From assembly GCA_963812775.1 (NCBI GenBank), contig CAWEWH010000009.1, forward strand, positions 186,001 through 250,000: a stretch of 64,000 nt of DNA. Reading direction: 5' to 3'. Source of the stretch: CAWEWH01 sp963812775 (GTDB lineage: Bacteria > Pseudomonadota > Alphaproteobacteria > Rhizobiales > Beijerinckiaceae). The notes beneath the pieces were generated by a model, which searched no databases, was not told the DNA's origin, and worked only from the letters and a program-made list of their open reading frames with translations. The position numbers and the translations under genes were made by a program. Shown here one piece after another: positions 8,914 to 17,357 of the stretch (the first letter of the stretch is position 1; every line of letters begins with the position of its first letter).

Positions 8914-9591
8914 TCAGGCGGCCGCTTCGAGTTCGTCATGAGGATGGATGAGCACGCCCGCCTCCGGCCGCTCGCTGCAATTGACGAGAGCCCGCGCCAC
9001 CGTCTCAGCCGCGATGGGCCGGTAGACGCTGAGCGGCCCGACGAGGAGCGGCGCGACCGCCTTGCTGACCCGAATGCCCCAGCCCTCGCCCGACCGCATC
9101 TCCGCGCGCTCCCCGAGAAGAAAGCTCGGCCGCGCGATGTCGACACGCCCGTAGCCGAGGGCCTTCACGCCCTCCTCGGCCTCGCCCTTGGTGCGCAGAT
9201 AGAAGTTTCGCGAAGCCGGGTTGGCGCCGACCGAGGACACGAGGCCAAAGTGGCGCGCGCCAACCGCCCGTCCCAGGGCCGCGAACGCCACGACATAGTC
9301 GCGATCGACTTTCGCGAATGCCGCCTGCGATCCGGCGCGGCGGATGGTCGTGCCCAGCGCACACACGAATGATGCGGGCCTATGCTGGCCGACGGCGTCG
9401 CGGGCACGGTCCAGGTCATTGAAATCGACCTCGAGCGGCACGAGGCCGAGCGCCAGGAGCTCGCGGCCGAAGGCTTGCGCCTGGCCGGCGCGCACGAGCG
9501 CCATGACGCGGTGCCCGCGGTCGAGTGCGTAGCGGACGGCCGCCCCGCCGACGAGCCCTGTCGCGCCGGCGATGACGACCGCGTGCGGCAT
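8914..9591 (-). CDS. NAD(P)-binding Rossmann protein, HTATIP2-like
   Basis: 225 residues with an N-terminal dinucleotide-binding motif (VVIAGATGLVGGAAVRYAL), a CALGTT segment, and a YLRTKGEAEEGVK motif that supplies the Tyr/Lys pair of atypical short-chain dehydrogenases. This fits the NAD(P)H-binding family related to HTATIP2/TIP30. Substrate unknown. It lies four bases after the leuA stop on the same strand, so it may be the last gene of the leuA transcript. Confidence 0.85.
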   Translation of the reverse strand: MPHAVVIAGATGLVGGAAVRYALDRGHRVMALVRAGQAQAFGRELLALGLVPLEVDFNDLDRARDAVGQHRPASFVCALGTTIRRAGSQAAFAKVDRDYVVAFAALGRAVGARHFGLVSSVGANPASRNFYLRTKGEAEEGVKALGYGRVDIARPSFLLGERAEMRSGEGWGIRVSKAVAPLLVGPLSVYRPIAAETVARALVNCSERPEAGVLIHPHDELEAAA

Positions 9592-9595
9592 GAGG

Positions 9596-11158
9596 CTATT
9601 CGGCCGCGTGCTGGGCGTGCAGCCGTTCGCCCTTGGCCATCAGCTTGTTCATGGCCGCGAGATAGGCGCGCGCCGCCGCCACCAGCGTATCCGGGTCGGC
9701 CCCCTTGGCGGTCACCGACTTGCCCTTGTGGCCAAGCTTCACCGACACCTCCGCCTGCGCGTCGGTGCCCTCGGTCACCGCGTGCACCTGGAACAGCTCC
9801 AGCGTCGCCTCGTGCGGCACCAAGGCCTTGATGACGTTGAACACGGCATCGACCGGGCCGTTGCCTTCCGCCTCGTCGGCGATGACGCGCCCGTCGATGT
9901 CGAGCTTCATGGTGGCGCGCTGCGGCCCACGCGTGCCGGCGATGACGGTGAGCGACACGAGCTTGACGCGGTCATGCGCGGTGAGGATCTCGTTGTCGAC
10001 CAGCGCCTCGATGTCCTCGTCGTAGACGTGCTTCTTGCGGTCGGCGAGGTCTTTCAGGCGCTTGAAGGCGTCCTCGAAGGCGTTGTCGCCGAGATTGTAG
10101 CCCATCTCCTTGAGCTTCTCACGGAAGCCGGCGCGGCCGGAATGCTTGCCCATGACCAGCGACGTCTTGGTCACGCCGACCAATTCCGGCGTCATGATCT
10201 CGTAGGTCTGGGCGTTCTTGATCATGCCGTCCTGGTGGATGCCGCTCTCGTGCGCAAACGCGTTCCGCCCGACGATGGCTTTGTTGTACTGCACCGGGAA
10301 GGAGGTGACGGCCGAGACGAGCTTGGAGGCCCGCATCAGCATGGTGGCCTCGATGCCGGTCGTGTAGGGCAGCACGTCGGCGCGTGTCTTGATGGCCATC
10401 ACCACCTCCTCGAGGGAGGTGTTGCCGGCCCGCTCGCCGATGCCGTTGATGGTGCATTCGATCTGGCGGGCGCCGCCGGCGACGCCGGCGAGCGAGTTGG
10501 CCACCGCCATGCCGAGATCGTCATGGCAATGCACCGAGAAGCGCGCCTTGTCGGCATTGGGCACACGGTTGCGCACCGTCTCGAACAGCGTCCGGTATTC
10601 CTCCGGCGTCGCGTAGCCGACGGTGTCGGGAATGTTGATGGTCGAGGCGCCGGCCTTGATGGCCGCCTCGACGCAGCGGCACAGGAAGTCCATCTCGGTG
10701 CGGGTGCCGTCTTCCGATGACCATTCGACGTCGTCGGTGTGATTGCGCGCCCGCGTCACGCTGGCGATCACCTGCTCGTAAACCTGCTCGGGCGTCATGT
10801 TGAGCTTGGCGCGCATGTGCAGCGGCGAGGTGGCGATGAAGGTGTGGATGCGGCCGCGCTCGGCCGGCTTGATGGCCTCGGCACAGCGGTCGATGTCGTT
10901 GAAGGCGGTGCGGGAGAGGCCGCACACCACGGCGTTCTTGATGCGCTTGGCGATCTCGCGGACCGACTCGAAGTCGCCGTCCGAGGCGATAGGGAAGCCG
11001 GCCTCGATGATGTCGACCCCCATCGTGTCGAGCAGCTCGGCGACCTCGATCTTCTCCTCGAGGGTCATGGAGGCGCCGGGGCACTGCTCGCCGTCGCGCA
11101 AGGTGGTGTCGAAGATGAGGACGCGATCCTTGTCGGATACGCTTTTTCGGGTGGCCAT
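9596..11158 (-). CDS. leuA: 2-isopropylmalate synthase
   Basis: 520 residues (start MATRKSVSDKDRVLIFDTTLRDGEQ), the first committed enzyme of leucine synthesis, condensing acetyl-CoA with 2-oxoisovalerate. Visible signatures are LIFDTTLRDGEQCPGASM at the start of the TIM barrel, SVHCHDDLGMAVANSL (metal-binding HxH) and ECTINGIGERAGNTSLEEV. The C-terminal ~130 residues form the leucine-sensing regulatory domain (VSLTVIAGTRGPQRATM). Length matches the ordinary bacterial enzyme. A leader peptide and a hairpin upstream suggest attenuation by leucyl-tRNA supply. Confidence 0.97.
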   Translation of the reverse strand: MATRKSVSDKDRVLIFDTTLRDGEQCPGASMTLEEKIEVAELLDTMGVDIIEAGFPIASDGDFESVREIAKRIKNAVVCGLSRTAFNDIDRCAEAIKPAERGRIHTFIATSPLHMRAKLNMTPEQVYEQVIASVTRARNHTDDVEWSSEDGTRTEMDFLCRCVEAAIKAGASTINIPDTVGYATPEEYRTLFETVRNRVPNADKARFSVHCHDDLGMAVANSLAGVAGGARQIECTINGIGERAGNTSLEEVVMAIKTRADVLPYTTGIEATMLMRASKLVSAVTSFPVQYNKAIVGRNAFAHESGIHQDGMIKNAQTYEIMTPELVGVTKTSLVMGKHSGRAGFREKLKEMGYNLGDNAFEDAFKRLKDLADRKKHVYDEDIEALVDNEILTAHDRVKLVSLTVIAGTRGPQRATMKLDIDGRVIADEAEGNGPVDAVFNVIKALVPHEATLELFQVHAVTEGTDAQAEVSVKLGHKGKSVTAKGADPDTLVAAARAYLAAMNKLMAKGERLHAQHAAE

Positions 11159-11221
11159 GATCTCAATCCTTGGGTCTTTGATGCGCTTGAGGCGCGGGGT
11201 CTCGGGCTGTCGGTCCAACAA

Positions 11222-11264
11222 CCCCTGAAGGCCCAGGCGCGCGCGCCCAGCCGGCCCTCAGGGG
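11222..11264 (-). terminator. Attenuator hairpin upstream of leuA
   Basis: On the minus strand CCCCTGAGGGCC (11264-11253) pairs with GGCCTTCAGGGG (11233-11222) with one G-T wobble, around a GC-rich loop. The 5' arm overlaps the stop codon of the leader peptide. The bases after the stem are TTGTTGG, a weak U-tract, so termination may be modest or factor-assisted. Confidence 0.6.
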
Positions 11265-11374
11265 CGGCTAAGAAGCAGGAGACCCAGAAGCGAGCGACGG
11301 CCCGCCGACGAGGGCACGCAAGCGGCCGCCGGCTCGAAGGCCGTTCCGTTCGCGTTTCTGGAGCCGCTGGTCAC
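11258..11374 (-). CDS. Putative leuA leader peptide
   Basis: A short frame ending RRSLLGLLLLSRP followed by TGA; six leucines fall within seven codons (CTT CTG GGT CTC CTG CTT CTT). The stop codon lies inside the 5' arm of the attenuator hairpin, the classical arrangement in which a ribosome stalled on leucine codons prevents the terminator forming. GTG at 11374 follows GAGGGAAG, a plausible ribosome binding site, and gives 38 residues. GTG at 11317 would give 19 residues but lacks a good binding site. The Leu-rich tail is seen directly; its role is inferred. Confidence 0.65.
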   Translation of the reverse strand: MTSGSRNANGTAFEPAAACVPSSAGRRSLLGLLLLSRP

Positions 11375-11488
11375 GGGCTCTTCCCTCGTTTGATTCCGAA
11401 CGGCAGTCTCGCCGGAACCGGTTAATAGAGGCCTTCTAGCCGATCCGCAGGCCTTTCGGCAAGCACATCAGGACCGGGAGGGTAGCCC

Positions 11489-12153
11489 ATGGATCAGCGC
11501 CGCGAGGTCATCGATCGGCTCGCCGAGGCCATTTCCAGCCTCGAACTTGGGCATCCAACCCGCGTCGCCGTCGACGGGCGCACCGCTTCGGGCAAGACAA
11601 CCTTGTCGGCCGAGCTCGCCGCGGCGCTGCGTCAGGGGGCCGGCCGGTGATATCGACCAGCATCGACGGCTTCCATCGTCCAAAGGCCGAGCGCTACCGG
11701 CAAGGGCGGCATTCGCCCAACGGCTACTACGAGGACGCCCGCGATCTCGCGGCCATTCGCCGGCTCCTGCTCGATCCTCTCGGGCCTAGCGGAGATCGCC
11801 GTTACCGCACGGCATCCTTCGACCTCGAACGTGATGTTCGGGTCGACGTGCCGTCGCAAGACGCCGAGGCGAACGCCATCCTCATCGTGGATGGCACGTT
11901 CCTGCAGCGACCCGCGCTGGCACCGGCCTGGGACTTTGTCGTGTATATCGACGTGCCGGCCGAGCTCGCCCTGGCGCGCGGCACGGCCCGCGATGCCGAT
12001 CTCCTCGGCGGCACCGAGGTTGCGGCACAGGTGCACGCCACCCGCTATCAAGGCGCCTTTGCTCTCTATACGGCGGAGTGCGACCCGACCGCCGGCGCTG
12101 ACGCGGTCATTGACAACAGCGATCCGCAGAGGCCGAAACTGAGGCTCGGCTGA
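11489..12153 (+). pseudogene. Uridine kinase-like P-loop NTPase, frameshifted
   Basis: From ATG 11489 (ribosome binding site GGGAGGG) the product begins with a Walker A region RVAVDGRTASGKTTLSAEL and then hits TGA at 11648. Another frame resumes at once with RPVISTSIDGFHRPKAERYRQG, the uridine-kinase-like substrate region, and continues to 12153 (ILIVDGTFLQRP, YIDVPAELALAR). A single G missing from the run at 11635-11639 restores about 221 continuous residues. Likely a nucleoside or related small-molecule kinase. Homopolymer position suggests sequencing error. Confidence 0.8.
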
Positions 12154-12191
12154 AAACGCCTGAAGCTGCGCCTGAATGCGACTCTGCGACT

Positions 12192-12542
12192 TCAATCCAC
12201 CGGGATGAAGATCGAGTGCCGCACTTGGCCCCCCACGGATTGCGACAGGTGTCCTTTGCCCGTTGTGTCCTCCACGAGGATGATCTCGCCGGCCTTGATG
12301 ACGCGGCTTTCGCCGTCGCTGGCCGTGATCTTCACTCCCGCGTCGAGATTGACGATGTACTGCCGGCGCGGCGCCGGGTGCCAATCGAGGTCGTAATTGC
12401 CCTCCGTGCGCCGGAAGATGATGCCGGTGGCCGGCAGCCGCGCCGAGTAGCGCCCATGTTGCCTGATCTCGGCCCAGTCGACCTCGATGTCGCGGAAATG
12501 TGAGATGCCGTCGGCGTCTTCGTAGAGATTGTGGATGCGCAT
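12192..12542 (-). CDS. Cupin-domain protein
   Basis: 116 residues beginning MRIHNLYEDADG. The pattern DLDWHPAPRRQYIVNLDAGVKI and AGEIILVEDTTGKGHLS is the two-motif barrel of a small cupin, with His residues that could hold a metal. Many such proteins in alphaproteobacteria are uncharacterised. The frame is open further upstream on the minus strand, with another possible ATG near 12584. It is convergent with the uridine-kinase-like gene. Confidence 0.75.
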   Translation of the reverse strand: MRIHNLYEDADGISHFRDIEVDWAEIRQHGRYSARLPATGIIFRRTEGNYDLDWHPAPRRQYIVNLDAGVKITASDGESRVIKAGEIILVEDTTGKGHLSQSVGGQVRHSIFIPVD

Positions 12543-12701
12543 GGCGTTCCCGAAGCCTTCTCGTCTGTTCAACGCTCTATCCATGCCTCGGAAATGCAGC
12601 CGTTCCAAGCGGGCTTGCCGTATTGACGGGGCGCGGCCGATCGTGACACTCGGGGAGAGATTCCGGCGCGCCGCCGCAAATCGGAAACCGAGGACCGCAC
12701 G

Positions 12702-13046
12702 ATGATCCGCCCGATCCTGCTGACCGCCGTCGCGACCGCCTTCCTGGCCGCTTGCCAAACCGATGCCAACCAGGCCGGCGGCCCGACGGCCACGGCGCCG
12801 CAGCAGCGCCAGCAGGTCGCCGCCGTCAGCGAAAGCGATCCGGGCCCGGGGGCCTGCGGGGCCGACATCAGCGCCTTCCGGCGCATCATGAAGCAGGACA
12901 TCGACATGGGCCATGTCGGCAAGACGGTCTACGACCAGATCACGAACGATCTGGAAGTCGCCGCCGGCGCCTGCCGGGCCGGCCGTGACGGCGAGGCGCG
13001 TTCCATGGTGGCGGCCACCAAGGCGCGGCACGGGTACCGGCAATAA
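12702..13046 (+). CDS. Small lipoprotein
   Basis: 114 residues with a short signal and lipobox (AVATAFLAAC, Cys 18), then a Gln/Pro/Ala-rich linker and a C-terminal region with SAFRRIMKQDIDMGHV and two cysteines (PGACGAD, AAGACRAG) that could form a disulfide. GAGGA precedes the ATG. Probably anchored in a membrane facing the periplasm. No family recognised. Confidence 0.75.
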   Translation: MIRPILLTAVATAFLAACQTDANQAGGPTATAPQQRQQVAAVSESDPGPGACGADISAFRRIMKQDIDMGHVGKTVYDQITNDLEVAAGACRAGRDGEARSMVAATKARHGYRQ

Positions 13047-13057
13047 GACGACGGAAC

Positions 13058-13102
13058 ACAGACGACGGAGGACGGAGCGCGGATTTATCGTCCGTCGTCT
13101 GT
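13058..13102. terminator. Bidirectional hairpin between convergent genes
   Basis: ACAGACGACGGA (13058-13069) and TCCGTCGTCTGT (13091-13102) form a perfect 12-bp inverted repeat with a 21-base loop, just after the lipoprotein stop and reaching the last codon of the opposing gene. No U-tract of note. A related CGTCCGTCGTC sequence recurs near 16260. Confidence 0.55.
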
Positions 13103-13821
13103 CATCTGTTTGTCATCTCCGCGAACGCGGCCCTCAGATAGGCCTGCGTGAACGGCGGCATGCGCGCCGGATCGATGTCGGCGAGCGAGCGCGCCAGATG
13201 GATGCCGGCGAGCTCCGGTTGCGATTGCGCAGCCAGGAAGCGGCCGATCCGCGCCCTCACCTCCTCGGCCGGCATCTTGGTGCGCACCTCGCGCATCAGC
13301 GCCGTGCGGCCGCCGTCGATGATCGCCGTCCATGTGTCGCCCGCCTCGACGGCGTCGGCGCCCAGTCCCGTCTCTTCTTCGAGTTCGCGCAGCACCGAGC
13401 CGGCGAGATCGACCTCGCCCTCCGGCGTCACATCGGCCAGGTCCGGGGTGCCGCCTGGAAAGTAGATGGCGCCGCCATTGGCCGTATGCGAGTTCATGAC
13501 GCCGAGCACGTAGGCGCCGTCGGCGCTCCTGAGCGCCGCCATGCCAAAACCGTTGCTGACCGATTTGTCGGGCCAGCCGAAATCGCGCCAGGCCAGGAAG
13601 CTTGCATAGTCGGTGGGCGAATAGACGGCACGATAGATGCCGTCCTCTACCCGCCTCTCGCTGGCGATGAGCACGCGCCCGTTGAACAGCGACGGCTTCC
13701 TGGCAACGAGCTTTTGCCAATGCGCCTCGATGGCGGCGCGGTTGTCGTTCGCCCATCGCCACGGGCGATCGACGAAGCGCGCCTCGATCCGCCGCAACGG
13801 GATGATGTCGCCGTCCTTCAA
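13102..13821 (-). CDS. Nudix-hydrolase-like protein
   Basis: 239 residues from a TTG start (L-K-D-G-D-I-I) that overlaps the TGA of the PhzF gene as TTGA. The centre carries a Nudix-like core, VLRELEEETGLGADAVEAGD, but the first conserved Glu and Gly of the box are not at the exact canonical spacing (EGEVDLAGSVLREL). GGAIYFPGGTPDL precedes it. Likely hydrolyses a nucleoside-diphosphate-linked compound. The frame is open far upstream inside PhzF, so a longer annotation is possible, but that part is out-of-frame shadow. Confidence 0.75.
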   Translation of the reverse strand: MKDGDIIPLRRIEARFVDRPWRWANDNRAAIEAHWQKLVARKPSLFNGRVLIASERRVEDGIYRAVYSPTDYASFLAWRDFGWPDKSVSNGFGMAALRSADGAYVLGVMNSHTANGGAIYFPGGTPDLADVTPEGEVDLAGSVLRELEEETGLGADAVEAGDTWTAIIDGGRTALMREVRTKMPAEEVRARIGRFLAAQSQPELAGIHLARSLADIDPARMPPFTQAYLRAAFAEMTNR

Positions 13822-14723
13822 AGGTGGAGCGAACCTTCGCTGATGACCACCGCGTCGCCGCCGATGGCCGCCTTGGCGAGGGCACCGTCTGTCACCGTCA
13901 CGGTGAGCTTGATCTGCGACGGCCGCCCCATGGCGTAGCCCTGCTCGACGACGAGCGTGTGCTCGCCGTCCACCGGCTGGTCGTAGGCGAGCACGGCGCC
14001 CGCGAAGGCCGCCACCGCGCTTCCGGTTGCCGGATCCTCCGGAATGCCGGCATGCGGAGCGAACATGCGGCCATAGAAAGCGTGCGTGGGTTCGAGCGGT
14101 TCGCGGCAATAGATGAAGGGCGGCGCCGTGTCGCCATCGCCGAACGCCTCCTGCCAGTGGCCGAGGCGCACCCGCGCCCTGTCGACGGCGGCGCGTGTCG
14201 CCACCGGCACCAGCGTGTAGGGGACGCCGGCGGAATAGAGCGCGGGATGGTGATTGTCGAAGCCGATGTCGGATGCGCTGAGGTCGAGCGCCGCCGCCAG
14301 CACGGCGGCGGCAGGTGCCGGCCCGAGCCGCTCCGGCAGGCGCGGCAGCGTGAATACGGCGTTGCCGCGCCCCTCTCCTTCGATTTCCACCGCGCACGGC
14401 ACGACGCCGACCTGCTCCTCGAGCGAGAACGCGAGCGTGCCGTGCCGCGCGCCGTGGTCCACGAGGCCGAGCGCAACCGCGGTGCCGACGGTCGGGTGTC
14501 CGGCGAACGGCAATTCGCGCGCCGGCGTGAAGATGCGCAACCGGGCGCGATGATGCGGGTCTTCCGGCGGCAGCACGAAAACCGTCTCCGACAGGTTGAA
14601 CTCGCGGGCGATGGCCTGCTTGCCCGCGTCGCCCAAGCCTTGCCCGTCGAGCACAACGGCGAGCGGGTTGCCGCCGAGCGCCATGTTGGTGAACACGTCG
14701 AGGGTGAAGAACCGCCGCGGCAT
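13818..14723 (-). CDS. PhzF family isomerase/epimerase-like protein
   Basis: 301 residues, normal for the PhzF/diaminopimelate-epimerase fold. It starts MPRRFFTLDVFTNMALGGNPLAVVLDG, has the family SETVFVLPPEDP segment with the likely catalytic Glu, LPFAGHPTVGTAVAL, and EDPATGSAVAAFAGAVL near residue 220. The substrate of most members is unknown. GGAG in AAGGAGAGG lies upstream. Translationally coupled to the Nudix-like gene. Confidence 0.9.
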   Translation of the reverse strand: MPRRFFTLDVFTNMALGGNPLAVVLDGQGLGDAGKQAIAREFNLSETVFVLPPEDPHHRARLRIFTPARELPFAGHPTVGTAVALGLVDHGARHGTLAFSLEEQVGVVPCAVEIEGEGRGNAVFTLPRLPERLGPAPAAAVLAAALDLSASDIGFDNHHPALYSAGVPYTLVPVATRAAVDRARVRLGHWQEAFGDGDTAPPFIYCREPLEPTHAFYGRMFAPHAGIPEDPATGSAVAAFAGAVLAYDQPVDGEHTLVVEQGYAMGRPSQIKLTVTVTDGALAKAAIGGDAVVISEGSLHL

Positions 14724-14781
14724 GGCTTGCTCCTGCCTCTCCTTGTTGCGTTGTTCGGGCTGATGCGCAAGCGCTCTGCTG

Positions 14782-14862
14782 TATGGCCGGGCTTGCCCTC
14801 GACCATCCACACCCGCGAGGTGCATCAAGACGTGGATGCCCGCGGCAGCGCCGGCATGACGC
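14782..14862. repeat. Type-B palindromic element, reverse orientation, degenerate
   Basis: Read on the minus strand it begins CGTCATGCCGGCGCTGCCGC, continues GGGCATCCACGTCTTGATGC, and ends with GGGCAAGCCCGGCCAT, matching the elements at 4210 and 16164 in order and ends but with a diverged middle. It fills the space between pdxY and the PhzF gene. Confidence 0.6.
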
Positions 14863-14863
14863 C

Positions 14864-15712
14864 CTAGATTTTCTGAGCATCGAACCGCCAGCTTGGCGTC
14901 ACGATTTCGTCTTGCGCCGCCACCAGCACGAGCTCCCGCGCGCCGGCCTCCTCGGTTCGCTTCAGCAGGCTGTAGACGGCCGAGCCGGCGGCTGAGAGTG
15001 CGGCGGCCGCCGCACCGCACTTGGCGAAGTTGACCAGGAACAAAGCCGCGATGGCGTCGCCGGCGCCGTTGAGGCTGACGGCGAGTTTCGGCGTGCGCAG
15101 CCGCCAGGCGCCCTCGCCGTCCGATACGAGGAGATCGATGCTGCCGGCCGGCGTCTCCTCCGTGAACAGCGACGTGACGAGAACGATGCGCGGCCCGAGC
15201 CCATGCACGGCCTTGACGGCCGCCTTGGCGTCGCTAAGCGTGGCGCTCGTTCGGCCGGTCAGGAAGTCGAGTTCGAACTGGTTGGGCGTCACGATGTCGG
15301 CGAGCGGCACGGCGCGCTCGCGCATGAATTCCGGCACGCCCGGCCGCACGAAGACGCCGCGGCCCACGTCGCCGATCACCGGATCGCAACAATAGAGCGC
15401 GCGTTGGTTGGCGGCCCGCACCCGCGCCACGGCGGTGACGATTGCCTCACCGATGTCGGGCGCCCCCATGTAGCCGGACAGCACGCCGTCGCAAGACGCA
15501 AGCACGCCGCGCTGGGAGATGCCCTCGAACACCTCGCCGATCATGGCGCCATCGAAGACCCGGCCGGTCCAGTGGCCGTAGCCGGTGTGGTTGGAGAATT
15601 GCACGGTGTGGATCGGCCACACTTCGACGCCAAGCCGTTGCATGGGAAATACAGCGGCGGCATTGCCCACATGCCCGTAGGCCACATGCGATTGGATCGA
15701 GAGGATGTTCAT
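14864..15712 (-). CDS. pdxY: Pyridoxal kinase
   Basis: 282 residues starting MNILSIQSHVAYGHVGNAAAVFPMQRLG, the PdxY/PdxK N-terminal signature. It also has VQFSNHTGYGHWTG, CDPVIGD, VTPNQFELDFLTG and a C-terminal SLNGAGDAIAALFL anion-hole motif (usually GTGD, here GAGD). Phosphorylates pyridoxal to PLP in B6 salvage. The frame extends upstream to 15769, but the chosen ATG gives the family N-terminus. Confidence 0.95.
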   Translation of the reverse strand: MNILSIQSHVAYGHVGNAAAVFPMQRLGVEVWPIHTVQFSNHTGYGHWTGRVFDGAMIGEVFEGISQRGVLASCDGVLSGYMGAPDIGEAIVTAVARVRAANQRALYCCDPVIGDVGRGVFVRPGVPEFMRERAVPLADIVTPNQFELDFLTGRTSATLSDAKAAVKAVHGLGPRIVLVTSLFTEETPAGSIDLLVSDGEGAWRLRTPKLAVSLNGAGDAIAALFLVNFAKCGAAAAALSAAGSAVYSLLKRTEEAGARELVLVAAQDEIVTPSWRFDAQKI

Positions 15713-15869
15713 GGCGGCGGCGACTTGAGCCAAGTCAAGTAGCAGCGGAATGCCAGACCCGACAATCAATTGCTGTGCGGCATGGGATCAATGTCCATGC
15801 GGTATTTGCGTGGGAACAGCCCGCGGAGCTAGAGGTTCTTGGTCAGGAAGCAAGTGCTGGAGGCCGATC

Positions 15870-16154
15870 ATGCGGCTCATTTCGATCCTCATTCTCGCAG
15901 TTTTTCCGTTTGTCGCCCTGGCCCAGGGGGCCGGAAGCACCGGCGGTGCCGGCGGGGCGGGCGGAACGGCAGGGGCGCCCGGGGCCACTGGCGCCTCGCC
16001 CGGGTCGGGCTTGGCGGCACCCACCGGCCATCGCCAGCCCCGTTCGACGGATGTTCCGGCCTCGACCGGCGAAAGGGATGCCGTCCAGCGCCTGCAGGGC
16101 GAGAAGGACCGCCTCGACAGTCGGGTGACCGGCAGCATCTGCTCGAATTGCTAG
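15870..16154 (+). CDS. Small secreted glycine-rich protein
   Basis: 94 residues. A signal peptide (MRLISILILAVFPFVALA) is followed by a Gly/Ala/Ser/Thr-rich stretch (about 20-50) and a short charged tail ending SICSNC with two cysteines. GGAGG seven bases upstream supports the start. No family recognised; exported and probably small and disordered. Confidence 0.65.
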   Translation: MRLISILILAVFPFVALAQGAGSTGGAGGAGGTAGAPGATGASPGSGLAAPTGHRQPRSTDVPASTGERDAVQRLQGEKDRLDSRVTGSICSNC

Positions 16155-16163
16155 ATCCTGACG

Positions 16164-16252
16164 CGTCATGCCCGCGCTTGTCGCGGGCATCCACGTCTGT
16201 TCTCCCACGATAACGACGGCGCGGATGGCCGGGACAAGCCCGGCCGTGACGA
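16164..16252. repeat. Type-B palindromic intergenic element
   Basis: Opens CGTCATGCCCGCGCTTGTCG, identical over ~32 bases to the element at 4210, and closes GGCCGGGACAAGCCCGGCCG followed by TGACG. Two internal hairpins. It lies between convergent genes. Confidence 0.8.
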
Positions 16253-16288
16253 CCCTATCGTCCGTCGTCCGCTCTCTGTCGTCCGGCT

Positions 16289-17302
16289 CTACGTTCCCGC
16301 CGCCGCTTTCTTGATGAAGGCGTCATTGAACGTCTTGCCGAGATCGACGTTGCTGGCCGCGAGTTCAGCGTCGAACTGCTTCAGCATGTCGTAGGCGCTC
16401 TTCATGCCGTCGGCCGGGATGATGCCGCTGCGCGAGTACATCTCCCGCGACGCCTTCACGGCCCGCAGATAGAGGTCCTTGTCGCCGAGCCAATACGCCT
16501 CGGGCACCGTCGCCACGATGTCTTGATCGCTCGCCTTCTCCAGCCATTTCAGCGTCTTGTAGAAGGCGTTGACGATGGCCTGGGTCGTCGCCGGGTTTTT
16601 CTCGATGAAATCGTTCTTGAGGTAGACGACGGCGGCCGGATTGGAGCCGCCGAAGATGGCGCGCGTGCCCGCCTCGGTGCGCGCGTCAGCCAGGATCTTG
16701 ATGCTGGCATCGGCCTCGAGCTTGGAGATGACGGGGTCGATGTTGACGATCGCGTCGAGCTCGCCCTTTTGCACCGCGGCCACCGCCGAGATGCCGGTGC
16801 CGACACCGATATAGGACGTGTCCTTCGGGTTGCCGCCCGCTTTGGCGATCAGGTAGTTGACGAAGAAGTTGGTGGATGAGTTCGGCGCCGTTACGCCGAC
16901 CTTGGCGCCCTTGAGATCGGCCGGCGACTTGATCCTGTCGGCCCGGTCGACTTTGACGCCGAGCACCATGCCGGGGAAACGCCCAAGCTCGATGACGGCG
17001 CGGATGTCCTGATTCTTGGCATGCATGCGGATCGTGTGCTCATAGGCGCCGGCAACGACGTCCACCGAACCGCCGACCAGCGCCTGCAACGACTGCGAGC
17101 CGCCCGCGAAATCGTTGATGGTGACGTCGAGGCCTGCCTCCTTGAAGTAGCCGAGGCGCTCGGCGAGCGTGAGCGGCAGGTAGTATAGCGCCGGCTTGCC
17201 GCCGACCCCGAGGCTGATGGCCGTCTTTTCCGGCTTCTGCGCCTGTGCCGGCGCGGCGGCGAGCGCGAGCGCGGCGGCCGCCGCAAGCAGTCTCATGATC
17301 AT
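16289..17302 (-). CDS. ABC transporter substrate-binding protein, NMT1/SsuA-like
   Basis: 337 residues with a signal peptide (LLAAAAALALAAAPAQA). The mature part has the NMT1/THI5-like fold signature: YYLPLTLAERLGYFKEAGLDV, GGSQSLQALVGGSVDVV, and KGAKVGVTAPNSSTNFFVNYL. It captures a solute in the periplasm for the permease and ATPase encoded just upstream. Members carry sulfonates, nitrate, taurine or pyrimidine precursors; the sequence does not decide which. The start could also be the second Met at 17296. Confidence 0.9.
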   Translation of the reverse strand: MIMRLLAAAAALALAAAPAQAQKPEKTAISLGVGGKPALYYLPLTLAERLGYFKEAGLDVTINDFAGGSQSLQALVGGSVDVVAGAYEHTIRMHAKNQDIRAVIELGRFPGMVLGVKVDRADRIKSPADLKGAKVGVTAPNSSTNFFVNYLIAKAGGNPKDTSYIGVGTGISAVAAVQKGELDAIVNIDPVISKLEADASIKILADARTEAGTRAIFGGSNPAAVVYLKNDFIEKNPATTQAIVNAFYKTLKWLEKASDQDIVATVPEAYWLGDKDLYLRAVKASREMYSRSGIIPADGMKSAYDMLKQFDAELAASNVDLGKTFNDAFIKKAAAGT

Positions 17303-17357
17303 GGACGTCCTCCAATTGCCTTTGTTGGCCTCGACAATAGCGCGACTGGCGGCGCTG

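Noticed and set aside
13102..14880. 592-residue frame suggesting a PhzF-Nudix fusion
   Set aside because: The upstream part is out of frame with PhzF and has no domain; only the part after TTG 13821 is coding.
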